A DNA stretch of 20,993 nucleotides from JANQUM01 sp047630355 (GCA_047630355.1 JBLHXN010000062.1:1-20993), one strand, 5' to 3'. Counted from the stretch's first letter, positions 1-8,267 are shown. The notes: a model not told the origin generated them from the sequence alone. Numbers and translations are program-made.

Positions 1-2057
1 TAATTCTGGTTGTAGACGAAGAACGAAATGTCATTCCTGATGTTGACGTACGAGTATTTGATAAAAATAATAAAGAACTCGCCATAGGTTTTAAGAAATC
101 AACGGGAGAGTGGATTATTAAGCTGGTCAAATCTGAGAAATATACTTATACTGCATCTGTAAAAGGTTACCAGGTTAAAAAGAACGACTTAGATTTGTCA
201 AAAGGGAAATTGATACCTATTGAGTTGTCGAAAGATTTACGCCAGATTAAAATTTTGACACTTGATAAATACACGAAAGAACCCGTAAATTCTGCATTGT
301 CTTACAAAAACACGAGTGGTCAGGAGAGTGAAATTACTACTGCCGAACATGAATTTTCTATTGAACCGACCGAAATTATTAAACCCATTTTTTCGGCGAA
401 AGGATACAATCAGTACGAAGCTGATCCAATTGGAAACCAAACCGAAGCGACTATTTACATGGTTGCCGAGCAATATCCGATTCAATTAATTATCACAGGT
501 GTTGACGGAAAAGATATTGAGCCCGATTATATTTCGATTGTTAATAAAGAAACGAGTGCCCCCATGATTATTCAAAAGGGTAATGTTGCCTTACTTGATG
601 CAGAATCAAGTTATTATATAAACGTAAAGAAAGCGGGTTATACCAATCATAATTCGCCATTTCTTCCTGCCGTTGCCATTACAGAAAACGATTCTAAAAA
701 AACGGTAAAGCTTCTTCTCAAAGAATTTGTTGCTCAACAGTTTAGAGTGGTGAACTCTGAAACTGATGATTTGGTGCCTACGCTCATAATCAATGCCTTA
801 TCAAAAGATGAATTGCCACTTTCGGTAACAGATGAAGATAACGTATGGTCGGCTCAGGTAAAGAATGGTGAAGCATTCAAGTTAATTATAAACTCAGTTG
901 GCTATGAAAGTTTGACTGTTGATTATCAGCAAGTTACTGAAGATGTTGAAGTTCTGAAGCTGACAAAAATAAAAACTGCTGAACAAGTATTTGAAGCCTA
1001 CGACGAAATTTTAAAGCGAAATATTCCCGCAAAATTCACGCTGATGGATGGCGAAAAAACAACTGACTTAAAGTTATTCGACGAAGGAATTCACGCCAAA
1101 GCAAATTTGATAAGCGGGAATGATTACACGATTAGAATCTCTGCCGTTGATTACCGTGATAAGGAAGAAGCTTTCAACTACACGGCTGTTACCGAGAATC
1201 CTAAAAGAGTCAATTTCAAAAGACGAACATATCCTGTAAAGTTTGTACTGAAAACTGAGGCTGAAAAGCCTTTAAAGCCGCCGTCGCTTAAATTGACACT
1301 TAACCAAACACCCGTAAATACGCCTTATTTATTTGGTAAAAGAACGTTTGCGGCTGACTTACAAGTAGACGAAACGTACGACTTAGTTCTTAGCGTGGAT
1401 GGTTTTAAACCAATTTCTGAGAAGGTTTCAGTGGTTGAGTTAGCGGAAACAAATTTAATCAGGACATACACACTTGAAGAAATTGTGGTTGAAAAGCCAA
1501 TTGAGGTTAAAGAAGTTGTGAAAGAGACAGTGCTGAAAGAACCGGAAGTGAAAGTAGAAGTGGCTCCGGTAATTATCGAGAAACCGATTGAGGAAATTGT
1601 CGAACCGCCCGTAAAAGTTGCAGATGTTTATACAAAAAATAGCGAAAATTTAGAAAAGATGCCTGAGTCGCAAGACGAAATGCTTTCGGCATTATCAAGT
1701 AAAGAAGCCATCGGAAAGCGATACATTCTTACAAAGATCTATTTCGAGCAAAGTTCGCCCAAGATGCGTCCTGAATCTGACGAACAATTGAACTTTATTC
1801 TGGAAGTTCTTAAATCTAATCCGAACCTTAAAATTGAATTAGTGGGACATACAGACAACGTGGGAGACAGTCGTCAGAACGTTTACTTATCTAAGTTTAG
1901 AGCGAAAGTGGTTGGTAGTTATTTGTACAATCAGGGAATTAGTGATACTCGTATTTCTACCAAAGGAATGGGCGATGAATTTCCGGTAATTCAAAATGAT
2001 ACAGAAGAAAATAAATCTCAGAACAGAAGGGTCGAACTGATAGTAGTTGAGAACTAA
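1..2057 (+). CDS. OmpA-family outer-membrane protein with tandem beta-sandwich repeats (5' partial)
   Basis: The reading frame is open from the first complete codon at 3, so the gene starts upstream and 684 codons are visible. A TTG at 195 could pass for a start, but coding clearly continues before it. The C-terminal ~110 visible residues (572-682) form an OmpA/MotB-like peptidoglycan-binding domain. It has the typical GHTDNVGD stretch (Asp618) and SKFRAKVV (Arg633), the pair that binds diaminopimelate in this family. Before it lie six repeats of 78-86 residues, each ending in a GY/DY/GF turn, resembling carboxypeptidase-regulatory-like or PEGA folds. A linker rich in Val, Glu, Lys and Pro (about residues 495-540) joins repeats to OmpA domain, possibly spanning the periplasm. 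By inference the protein ties the outer membrane to peptidoglycan; in this phylum such proteins often follow PorP/SprF-like genes, but the upstream partner is not visible. The stop overlaps the convergent sua5 stop. Confidence 0.85.
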   Translation, partial: ILVVDEERNVIPDVDVRVFDKNNKELAIGFKKSTGEWIIKLVKSEKYTYTASVKGYQVKKNDLDLSKGKLIPIELSKDLRQIKILTLDKYTKEPVNSALSYKNTSGQESEITTAEHEFSIEPTEIIKPIFSAKGYNQYEADPIGNQTEATIYMVAEQYPIQLIITGVDGKDIEPDYISIVNKETSAPMIIQKGNVALLDAESSYYINVKKAGYTNHNSPFLPAVAITENDSKKTVKLLLKEFVAQQFRVVNSETDDLVPTLIINALSKDELPLSVTDEDNVWSAQVKNGEAFKLIINSVGYESLTVDYQQVTEDVEVLKLTKIKTAEQVFEAYDEILKRNIPAKFTLMDGEKTTDLKLFDEGIHAKANLISGNDYTIRISAVDYRDKEEAFNYTAVTENPKRVNFKRRTYPVKFVLKTEAEKPLKPPSLKLTLNQTPVNTPYLFGKRTFAADLQVDETYDLVLSVDGFKPISEKVSVVELAETNLIRTYTLEEIVVEKPIEVKEVVKETVLKEPEVKVEVAPVIIEKPIEEIVEPPVKVADVYTKNSENLEKMPESQDEMLSALSSKEAIGKRYILTKIYFEQSSPKMRPESDEQLNFILEVLKSNPNLKIELVGHTDNVGDSRQNVYLSKFRAKVVGSYLYNQGISDTRISTKGMGDEFPVIQNDTEENKSQNRRVELIVVEN
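3..1490 (+). repeat. Six degenerate ~80-codon protein repeats in the OmpA-family gene
   Basis: Repeat units begin near 3, 246, 480, 738, 984 and 1236, so the spacing is 78 to 86 codons. Each unit opens with a short hydrophobic beta strand and closes with strand-aromatic-glycine turns such as VKGYQ, SAKGYNQY, KKAGYTNH, NSVGYESL, SAVDYRDK and SVDGFKPI. Identity between units is low, so they are recognisable only at protein level and are not DNA repeats. The pattern fits stacked immunoglobulin-like or carboxypeptidase-regulatory-like sandwiches. The true number may be higher because the 5' end is cut off. Confidence 0.6.
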
Positions 2058-3010
2058 GACTTGGCGGTTGCCCTTCGTAAGCGGTCGTTGATAGCTTTTC
2101 CAAGACCGGCTTCAGGTACTAAATCGACGACAAAGACTTTTTGATCGCGGTGTTCAATTTCTCTTAAAACCGCGAAAAGGTTTTTTGCTGCTTCGTTTAG
2201 ATTGCCGTTTGCGGAAAGAAGGAGTTGGTTTTGTTCAGGTATTTCAGAGTTGAACGTGTCAAATCCAATATATCCAATATTTTGAAAATCCGCTTTTGTC
2301 TTCCGAAAGTCTTTCTTTAAGATCAGTCGTTTGCTTGGAGCGTAATGACTTTTCAGCATACCGGGAGCTGCCGGATTAGACGACGAATGAGATTTTATTT
2401 GAACCTCACCGACCACGTTTACTATATCCTCAACGGAAATTCCGCCCAAGCGGTAAATGGTAACTTTGTCGTCTTCCAGCCCGACGATCGTGGATTCAAG
2501 TCCGACTTCGCAATCTCCGCCTTCCAAGATAAAATTAATTTTGTTGCCGAGCTGATCGTTCACGTGTTTCGAAGTGGTGGGAGAGACGTACCCAAACGGA
2601 TTTGCACTCGGTGCGGCAAGTGGAAACGGGAGCGACGATAATAACTTTAAAGCGACGGGATGATTCGGGATTCTCACCGCAACGTTATCTAAACCCGAAG
2701 TGACCAAATCAGGAACATTGTTTTTCTTTGGTAATAAAAATGTAATTGGTCCCGGAGAGAATTTCTCCATTAACAAAGACAGTTTTTTAGGAGTTTCCCG
2801 AACAAATTTCTTTACTTCTTCAATCGAGAAAGTATGAACAATCAAAGGATCAAATGCCGGACGGTTTTTTGTTTCAAAAATCTTCAGGATAGAACTCTCA
2901 TTGAGAGCGTTTCCGGCAAGACCGTAAACCGTTTCGGTGGGAAAACCGATTAGGTTACCGTTTGTAAGTTCGTTAATTGCTCTTTGTATATCGTCAGATA
3001 TTTCAGCCAT
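2054..3010 (-). CDS. sua5: L-threonylcarbamoyladenylate synthase, Sua5 type
   Basis: This enzyme makes threonylcarbamoyl-AMP from threonine, bicarbonate and ATP, the first step of the t6A37 modification in tRNAs reading ANN codons. The YrdC core is recognisable from PTETVYGL (residues 24-31), KNRP (48-51), the SAN motif (135-137) and ESTIVG (172-177). The linker signature PGMLKSHYAP (216-225) and a further ~90 residues show it is the long Sua5 form and not the short TsaC. I place the start at the ATG at 3010, giving 318 residues. The open frame extends 26 codons further upstream, but that part lies inside the truA fusion gene and does not look like the family's N terminus. The start overlaps the upstream stop by 8 bases (ATGGCTGA), suggesting translational coupling. 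Confidence 0.93.
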   Translation of the reverse strand: MAEISDDIQRAINELTNGNLIGFPTETVYGLAGNALNESSILKIFETKNRPAFDPLIVHTFSIEEVKKFVRETPKKLSLLMEKFSPGPITFLLPKKNNVPDLVTSGLDNVAVRIPNHPVALKLLSSLPFPLAAPSANPFGYVSPTTSKHVNDQLGNKINFILEGGDCEVGLESTIVGLEDDKVTIYRLGGISVEDIVNVVGEVQIKSHSSSNPAAPGMLKSHYAPSKRLILKKDFRKTKADFQNIGYIGFDTFNSEIPEQNQLLLSANGNLNEAAKNLFAVLREIEHRDQKVFVVDLVPEAGLGKAINDRLRRATAKS

Positions 3011-4253
3011 TATTAATTGGTTGAAGTGATTTTTCAAAGTACAAAATATCTCCTTCAGGGTTGTAGTTGTAAGGCTCTGTTTCCACAAAACCCATTTTTC
3101 GGTACATACTCACTGCAATTTCCAACCGGATAAGTGTATCAAGTTTCATCGTTTTGTAACCCTTCTTTGTTGCTCGTTTTTCAACTTCAAGTGCGAGTTG
3201 CTTGCCAATCCCTTTTCCTTTTGCGGCGGGAATAACGTACAACCTTTTCATCTCACAACTTACATCGTCCAACTTTTTTAACGCAACACAACCTACTATT
3301 TTATCAGCGACAGTAGCTTTAAGGATTGTTCCGTTAGGTTCGTCGTACACACCGGGTAAGTTTGCCAATTCTTCCTGAAATCCTTGAAAACATAAGTCAA
3401 CGCCAAGACCTTTTTGATATTCGGTGAATAGTGTTCTGATAGCCGGAATATCTGTCGTGGAAGCCTCTTCAATAACGCAGTCAACTTGTGGTTTACTCTT
3501 TGATAAATCAGTTGGGTAGATTACTTGTTCCAAAGTAAGTCCGTGAGATGGAACGTTTCTTCCTGCTTGAGAACGGTCCTTGCTGTTTATAACTTCTTCG
3601 AATTGCTCCAATGTCATTTTTCCACTTCCAACTTCAATCATTGTTCCGACTACAGCACGCACCATTCCCCGTAAAAAACGATTTGCCTGAATGGTAAAAG
3701 AGTAGTTGTTACCGTCGGTTGTCCATTCAGCGATTTCGATTTTACAAATGAAATTATTAACCGCCGTTTTTACTTTACTAAAGCTTTCAAAATCGGTTGA
3801 TTTCAAGAGTACTTTGCAGGCATCATTCATCAAATCAACGTTCAGACTTTGTCGAAAATAGTACGAAGTTTCTGCGTTGAAAGGATTCTTGAAGGTATGA
3901 ATTCGGTAGACGTATTTTCTGCCAATTGCTTCAAACCGTGAGTGTATTTCTTTGGGAATTTGGGTTAATTCGTTTATCGAAATGTCTTTCGGAAGTAAGT
4001 TATTGAGTTTGTAAGTTAATTCTTCGAGCGAAGAAAATTTGTCGGGTAAATCAACATGGGCAAACTGGTGCAAGGCGTGAACCCCGGCATCGGTGCGGCT
4101 ACTTCCATGAATTTTGATTTCGTGCTGAAAAACCATCGAAAGTACCCGTTCAATTTCCTCCTGCACGCTAATTCCGTTTAGCTGCCGTTGCCAACCAACG
4201 TATTTTGAACCCAAATACGCACAGTCAATAAAGTATCGCGACATATTTTTCAT
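3003..4253 (-). CDS. truA: tRNA pseudouridine synthase A fused to a GNAT acetyltransferase
   Basis: The 416-residue frame encodes two domains. Residues 1-250 are TruA, which converts U38-40 of the tRNA anticodon arm to pseudouridine. SSRTDAGVHA holds catalytic Asp55; RKYVYRIH (112-119), NRFLRGMVRAVVG (191-203) and VPSHGLTLEQVIYP (234-247) are family motifs. Residues about 259-410 are a GNAT domain: EEASTTDIPAIR, GVDLCFQGF, and the acetyl-CoA loop in MKRLYVIPAAKGKGIGKQL (335-353), then MYRKMGF. TruA proteins normally end near residue 245-270, so the fusion roughly doubles the protein. There is no frame break at the junction (about 3480-3505). A second ATG at 4244 (MSRYFID) is an equally plausible start. 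The acetyltransferase substrate is unknown; the fused domain resembles a stand-alone bacterial GNAT group. It lies directly upstream of sua5 and overlaps it by 8 bases. Confidence 0.93.
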   Translation of the reverse strand: MKNMSRYFIDCAYLGSKYVGWQRQLNGISVQEEIERVLSMVFQHEIKIHGSSRTDAGVHALHQFAHVDLPDKFSSLEELTYKLNNLLPKDISINELTQIPKEIHSRFEAIGRKYVYRIHTFKNPFNAETSYYFRQSLNVDLMNDACKVLLKSTDFESFSKVKTAVNNFICKIEIAEWTTDGNNYSFTIQANRFLRGMVRAVVGTMIEVGSGKMTLEQFEEVINSKDRSQAGRNVPSHGLTLEQVIYPTDLSKSKPQVDCVIEEASTTDIPAIRTLFTEYQKGLGVDLCFQGFQEELANLPGVYDEPNGTILKATVADKIVGCVALKKLDDVSCEMKRLYVIPAAKGKGIGKQLALEVEKRATKKGYKTMKLDTLIRLEIAVSMYRKMGFVETEPYNYNPEGDILYFEKSLQPINNG

Positions 4254-4270
4254 ACATAACTACAAAGAAG

Positions 4271-4302
4271 TTTGCGGTTACTCAATTTCAGATTTAGTTT
4301 TG
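4271..4302 (+). promoter_or_regulatory. Candidate Bacteroidota-type promoter for the MFS transporter
   Basis: TTTG at 4271-4274 and TAGTTTTG at 4295-4302 match the -33 (TTTG) and -7 (TAnnTTTG) elements of Bacteroidota primary sigma promoters, with a 20-base spacer. The start codon follows 43 bases after the -7 box. On the opposite strand, positions 4310-4317 read TATTTTTG and could be a -7 box for truA, but no -33 element lies at the right distance. Confidence 0.5.
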
Positions 4303-4345
4303 TCAAATGCAAAAATAACCTATCTATTCAATAAAAACCTAATCA

Positions 4346-5542
4346 ATGAGTCAATCAACCCGAATCAAGCTAATGGTTATGATGTTCCTCCAATTTTTCT
4401 GCTGGGGAGCGTGGTACGGTCAGATGAGTAAATACATGTTTACGCAACTTGGGGCTACGGGTGATGATGTTGGTAATGCTTATACTGCTTTCTCAATTGC
4501 GATGATAATTTCGCCGTTCTTTATGGGATTAGTTGCCGATAAGTTTTTCTCGGCTCAAAAAGTTTTGGGAGTGCTAAATCTAGTAGGTGCAGGAATATTA
4601 TATTTATTAATTCAGGTAACAGATCCGGGCGTTTTCTTTTGGTATATTTTAGCTTATTGCCTTACTTTTGGTCCTACAATTGCACTGACCAGCTCAATTG
4701 CCATGCGGCAGATGCAAAGTGCTGAGAAAGACTTTCCGCTTATTCGTGTAATGGGAACCGTAGCTTGGATTGTGGTGACAAATATCGTGGGATTTATGGC
4801 GGTTGGAGATCAGGTAACCATTTTTCAAATTGCGATGTTTAGTTCAGTTACCATCGGCGTTTACAGCTTCTTTTTACCAGATACGCCACCAAAGCCCTCT
4901 TCAAAAGTTACTTTCAAAGATGTTATCGGCGTGGAAGCGTTCTCGTTATTTAAAGATCGTTCGTTTACAATTTTCTTCATCGGTTCAATTTTAATCTGCA
5001 TTCCGTTATCGTTTTACTACGCGATGGCGAATCCTTCGTTGACTGACGCGGGTATGTTGAACGTTGAAAACAAAATGTCATTGGGTCAAGTCTCAGAAGT
5101 TGGCTTTATGTTATTGATTCCGTTCTTTTTTAGAAAGTACGGTGTAAAATGGATTTTGACAATCGGAATAGTTGCGTGGATTATTCGTTTTATTTTCTTC
5201 GGTTACGGAGACTCAGGTTCGAGCGAATGGATGTTGTATTTAGCAATTATTCTGCACGGAGTTTGTTACGACTTTTTTTTCGTGTCGGGGCAAATTTATA
5301 CCGATAATAAAGCCGGAGCGGACATAAAGTCTCAGGCTCAAGGCTTGATTACGCTGGCAACTTACGGAATAGGAATGGGAATCGGCTCCAAGTTAGCGGG
5401 AATCACAACGGACATGTACACGATTGATGGGGTCAAAGACTGGACATCTATTTGGACGATTCCGGCGGCAATCTCGGGAGTTGTATTATTTCTATTTTTA
5501 TTATTCTTTAACGACAAAACTCGGGTAAAATCCGAAATCTAA
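4346..5542 (+). CDS. Nucleoside:H+ symporter-type MFS transporter
   Basis: A 398-residue, strongly hydrophobic inner-membrane protein with about 12 predicted transmembrane segments. The N terminus (MMFLQFFCWGAWYGQMSKYM, residues 11-30) and the later SPFFMGLVADKFF resemble the nucleoside:H+ symporter family (NupG/XapB-like, Nuc_H_symport). Members import nucleosides driven by the proton gradient. The TM1 FFCWGAWY stretch and the LMLLIPFFFRKYG-like central segment are the parts I rely on. Length is close to that of NupG (about 418). Substrate cannot be read from sequence; Bacteroidota encode many paralogues, some next to sugar or catabolic genes. fumC follows after 30 bases on the same strand, so the two may be co-transcribed, though they share no obvious pathway. 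A candidate promoter lies just upstream. Confidence 0.82.
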   Translation: MSQSTRIKLMVMMFLQFFCWGAWYGQMSKYMFTQLGATGDDVGNAYTAFSIAMIISPFFMGLVADKFFSAQKVLGVLNLVGAGILYLLIQVTDPGVFFWYILAYCLTFGPTIALTSSIAMRQMQSAEKDFPLIRVMGTVAWIVVTNIVGFMAVGDQVTIFQIAMFSSVTIGVYSFFLPDTPPKPSSKVTFKDVIGVEAFSLFKDRSFTIFFIGSILICIPLSFYYAMANPSLTDAGMLNVENKMSLGQVSEVGFMLLIPFFFRKYGVKWILTIGIVAWIIRFIFFGYGDSGSSEWMLYLAIILHGVCYDFFFVSGQIYTDNKAGADIKSQAQGLITLATYGIGMGIGSKLAGITTDMYTIDGVKDWTSIWTIPAAISGVVLFLFLLFFNDKTRVKSEI

Positions 5543-5572
5543 TTTTTGAACAAACTAAAACACTTTATATAA

Positions 5573-6967
5573 ATGGAATACAGAATTGAAAAAGATACAA
5601 TTGGCGAAGTAAAAGTACCCGCTGATGTTTATTGGGGAGCACAAACCCAACGTTCGCTAACTAATTTTAAAATTGCTCAGGAAACAAATAAAATGCCGCT
5701 TGAGATTATCAAAGCGTTTGCTTATTTGAAAAAAGCCGCTGCTTTGACAAATCAACACGCCGGAGTCCTTTCTGAAGAAAAGTGCAAACTTATTGGCACG
5801 GTCTGCGATGAAATTATCGGAGGAAAGCATGACGATCAATTCCCGTTAGTTGTTTGGCAGACCGGTTCCGGAACGCAGTCAAACATGAACTGCAACGAAG
5901 TTATTGCTAATCGTGGGCATGTGTTATCAGGTGGAAGTTTAATGGATGAGAAGAAATTCTTGCACCCGAATGATGACGTAAATAAATCGCAGTCTTCTAA
6001 TGACACGTTTCCAACCGCAATGCACATTGCAGCCTACAAAAAATTGGTGGATGTAACTATTCCTGGAATTGAGAAACTGCGGGATACGTTACAGGCTAAA
6101 TCGACGGAGTTTATGCACGTCGTTAAAATCGGGCGTACTCATTTTATGGATGCCACACCGATTACGGTTGGGCAAGAATTATCGGGATACGTTTCGCAAT
6201 TGAACCACGGTCTTAAAGCAATCAGTTATACACTCGAACACCTATCTGAGCTTGCTCTGGGTGGTACGGCGGTAGGAACGGGAATAAATACTCCTAAAAA
6301 CTACTCTGAAGACGTAGCTCAGCATATATCAGATTTGACCGAGTTGCCTTTTATGACCGCCGAAAATAAATTTGAAGCACTTGCTGCCCACGATGCAATC
6401 GTGGAAACGCACGGAGCTTTGAAAACGGTTGCGGTAAGTTTGATGAAAATCGGCAATGATATTCGGATGTTATCATCCGGTCCGCGTTCGGGCATTGGTG
6501 AAATTTCGATTCCTGAAAACGAACCGGGTTCTTCTATCATGCCGGGAAAAGTAAACCCAACGCAGTCAGAAGCTATCACGATGGTAGCCGCTCAGGTTTT
6601 AGGAAATGACGTAGCAATAAATATTGGTGGTTCAAACGGACATTTCGAATTGAATGTTTTCAAGCCAATGATGATTTATAACTTCCTTCATTCGGCTCAA
6701 TTAATTGGCGATGCCTGCGTATCGTTTAATGATAATTGTGCGGTTGGAATTGAACCGTTGTACGATAATATTCAGAAGCATTTGAATAACTCACTTATGT
6801 TGGTGACCTCGCTAAATACCAAAATTGGTTATTATAAAGCGGCTGAGATTGCTCAAACCGCTCACAAAAATAACTCTACGCTTAAAGAAACTGCAATTTT
6901 ACTCGGTTACGTGACCGCCGAAGAATTTGACGAATGGGTAAAACCAGAAGATATGACAGGTTTATAA
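5573..6967 (+). CDS. fumC: Class II fumarate hydratase
   Basis: This 464-residue enzyme interconverts fumarate and L-malate in the TCA cycle, as an iron-independent cytoplasmic homotetramer. Family motifs are all present: TGSGTQSNMNCNEV (97-110), SSNDTFPTAMH (141-151), GRTHFMDATPITVGQE (187-202) with His190, and the fumarase/aspartase signature GSSIMPGKVNPTQSE (319-333). By alignment to E. coli FumC, the catalytic Ser is Ser320 and the loop Lys is Lys326. Length equals the family norm. It could in principle be an aspartase, but the N terminus (YRIEKDTIGEVKVPADVYWGAQTQRS-type) and the motif details favour fumarase. The gene lies 30 bases downstream of the transporter and ends before a good intrinsic terminator, so it is probably the last gene of its transcript. 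Confidence 0.96.
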   Translation: MEYRIEKDTIGEVKVPADVYWGAQTQRSLTNFKIAQETNKMPLEIIKAFAYLKKAAALTNQHAGVLSEEKCKLIGTVCDEIIGGKHDDQFPLVVWQTGSGTQSNMNCNEVIANRGHVLSGGSLMDEKKFLHPNDDVNKSQSSNDTFPTAMHIAAYKKLVDVTIPGIEKLRDTLQAKSTEFMHVVKIGRTHFMDATPITVGQELSGYVSQLNHGLKAISYTLEHLSELALGGTAVGTGINTPKNYSEDVAQHISDLTELPFMTAENKFEALAAHDAIVETHGALKTVAVSLMKIGNDIRMLSSGPRSGIGEISIPENEPGSSIMPGKVNPTQSEAITMVAAQVLGNDVAINIGGSNGHFELNVFKPMMIYNFLHSAQLIGDACVSFNDNCAVGIEPLYDNIQKHLNNSLMLVTSLNTKIGYYKAAEIAQTAHKNNSTLKETAILLGYVTAEEFDEWVKPEDMTGL

Positions 6968-6997
6968 AAAAAGCGAAAGAAATTAGGTTGAAGATAC

Positions 6998-7032
6998 AAG
7001 GCAAATGCTTAGGAATAGGTGTTTGCCTTTTT
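6998..7032 (+). terminator. Intrinsic terminator after fumC
   Basis: AAGGCAAA (6998-7005) pairs with TTTGCCTT (7022-7029). The stem can be extended inward by wobble and Watson-Crick pairs to a 6-base loop at about 7011-7016. Five T residues (7028-7032) follow or overlap the 3' arm. It lies 31 bases after the fumC stop and is the only convincing rho-independent terminator I see in the window. Confidence 0.75.
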
Positions 7033-7054
7033 GCAAGTGAAAACAAAATAATAA

Positions 7055-8263
7055 ATGAATAGTAACCTTTTTAATAAAACTCTGAACGCTAAAGTCTTAG
7101 TAGGAAGTATCTTTGTAACGCTATCTCTGATTTCTCTTTGGATTTACGATAAAGCAAACGGCGACGGAAACGGAATTGTAGCAGGCATTTCTGTTGAACC
7201 TTTGATAAAGGTGTTCTTTGTCGTTTTTGTCATTTTACTTGTTTTACTTGCAATACTTAAAAAGCATAAAGTTGCCCAAAACGTACTTTTATCGGCGGTT
7301 TCGATACTTGTTACTTTTTTCATCGTGGAATGGTTTTGCGGGAAGTGGCTTGACTTTCAAAAAACACAACAACCCGAAATTTCCGGTCCTAAGCACTCTT
7401 TCATTCCCGATGAAAATTTGGGTTACAAACCTGCTCCAAACGAAGGCCTTGCGGGACTAAAAACAAAAGACGGTGAGACAGTTTATGACATCACATTTGA
7501 AACGGACGTAAACTCGCTTCGTAAAATACCGCTCGATTTTGCCAACGCAACTAAGTTTGCTCAGTTTTACGGTTGCTCCATGACCTTTGGGGAAGGAGTA
7601 AACAGCGACGAAACAATCCCGTACCAATTTGCTAAACTTGATTCAACTTTTCATGCGTACAATTTTGCTTTCAGCGGTTACGGTCCAACCCAGATGTTGG
7701 CTCGTTTGCAAGACGAAAATGTAGAAGAATTAGTCAACGAAAATTCTGGTTTTGGGGTCTATACATTCATTCCTGATCACGTAAACCGGACCATAAATAC
7801 TTACACAAACTATTCTTATAATCACGGAAATGTACCGCGTTATAAACTCGTAGATGATAAATTAGTCCGTGATGGTACTTTTACTGAAAGTAGAAGATTT
7901 CGGAATTTCATCTTTGACCAAATGGCAAAAAGTAACATTCTGCGGGCCTTTAATATCGGTTATCCGTTCAATATTACCTCGGAAGACTATGAGTTGACTG
8001 CCGCTGTTTTTGCGGAGTCGGCAAAAGAATTTGAGAAGAAATTTCAATCTAAACGGTTTTACGTCGTTATCTATCCGTCCAATAATGATAATTCGGCGAT
8101 GGTTGAATTACTGAAAAGTAAAGGGTTGCAGGTACTTGATTACTCAAAATTTTTCAATCCGAGTGCTGAAGGGTTAGCAATCCCCGACGACGAACACCCA
8201 ACCCCGAAAGCAAATCGAATTTTATCAGCAAAACTGTACGAAGATATTTCGACGATAGACTAA
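7055..8263 (+). CDS. Membrane-anchored SGNH/GDSL-hydrolase-like protein
   Basis: The 402-residue protein has three predicted N-terminal transmembrane helices (about 14-30, 50-69 and 76-94), followed by a ~300-residue domain expected outside the cytoplasm. That domain has an SGNH outline. FYGCSMTFGEGV (171-182) stands in for the GDS block with candidate nucleophile Ser175. FSGYGPTQ (206-213) fits the oxyanion Gly block. DDEHPTPKAN (378-387) supplies the Asp-x-x-His dyad, with Asp378 or Asp379 and His381. SGNH enzymes are esterases or acyltransferases acting on glycans, lipids or peptidoglycan; the substrate here cannot be read. The gene is 4 bases upstream of the lipoprotein gene, so the two are very probably co-expressed. 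The bounding terminator at 6998-7032 means it needs its own promoter, which I could not locate in the 22 bases left; it may rely on read-through. Confidence 0.7.
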   Translation: MNSNLFNKTLNAKVLVGSIFVTLSLISLWIYDKANGDGNGIVAGISVEPLIKVFFVVFVILLVLLAILKKHKVAQNVLLSAVSILVTFFIVEWFCGKWLDFQKTQQPEISGPKHSFIPDENLGYKPAPNEGLAGLKTKDGETVYDITFETDVNSLRKIPLDFANATKFAQFYGCSMTFGEGVNSDETIPYQFAKLDSTFHAYNFAFSGYGPTQMLARLQDENVEELVNENSGFGVYTFIPDHVNRTINTYTNYSYNHGNVPRYKLVDDKLVRDGTFTESRRFRNFIFDQMAKSNILRAFNIGYPFNITSEDYELTAAVFAESAKEFEKKFQSKRFYVVIYPSNNDNSAMVELLKSKGLQVLDYSKFFNPSAEGLAIPDDEHPTPKANRILSAKLYEDISTID

Positions 8264-8267
8264 AACT

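Noticed and set aside
2345..2641. Open frame of 98 codons on the plus strand inside sua5
   Set aside because: It lies wholly antisense to conserved Sua5 motifs, shows no recognisable domain and is rich in Arg and Cys as expected for an out-of-frame reading.
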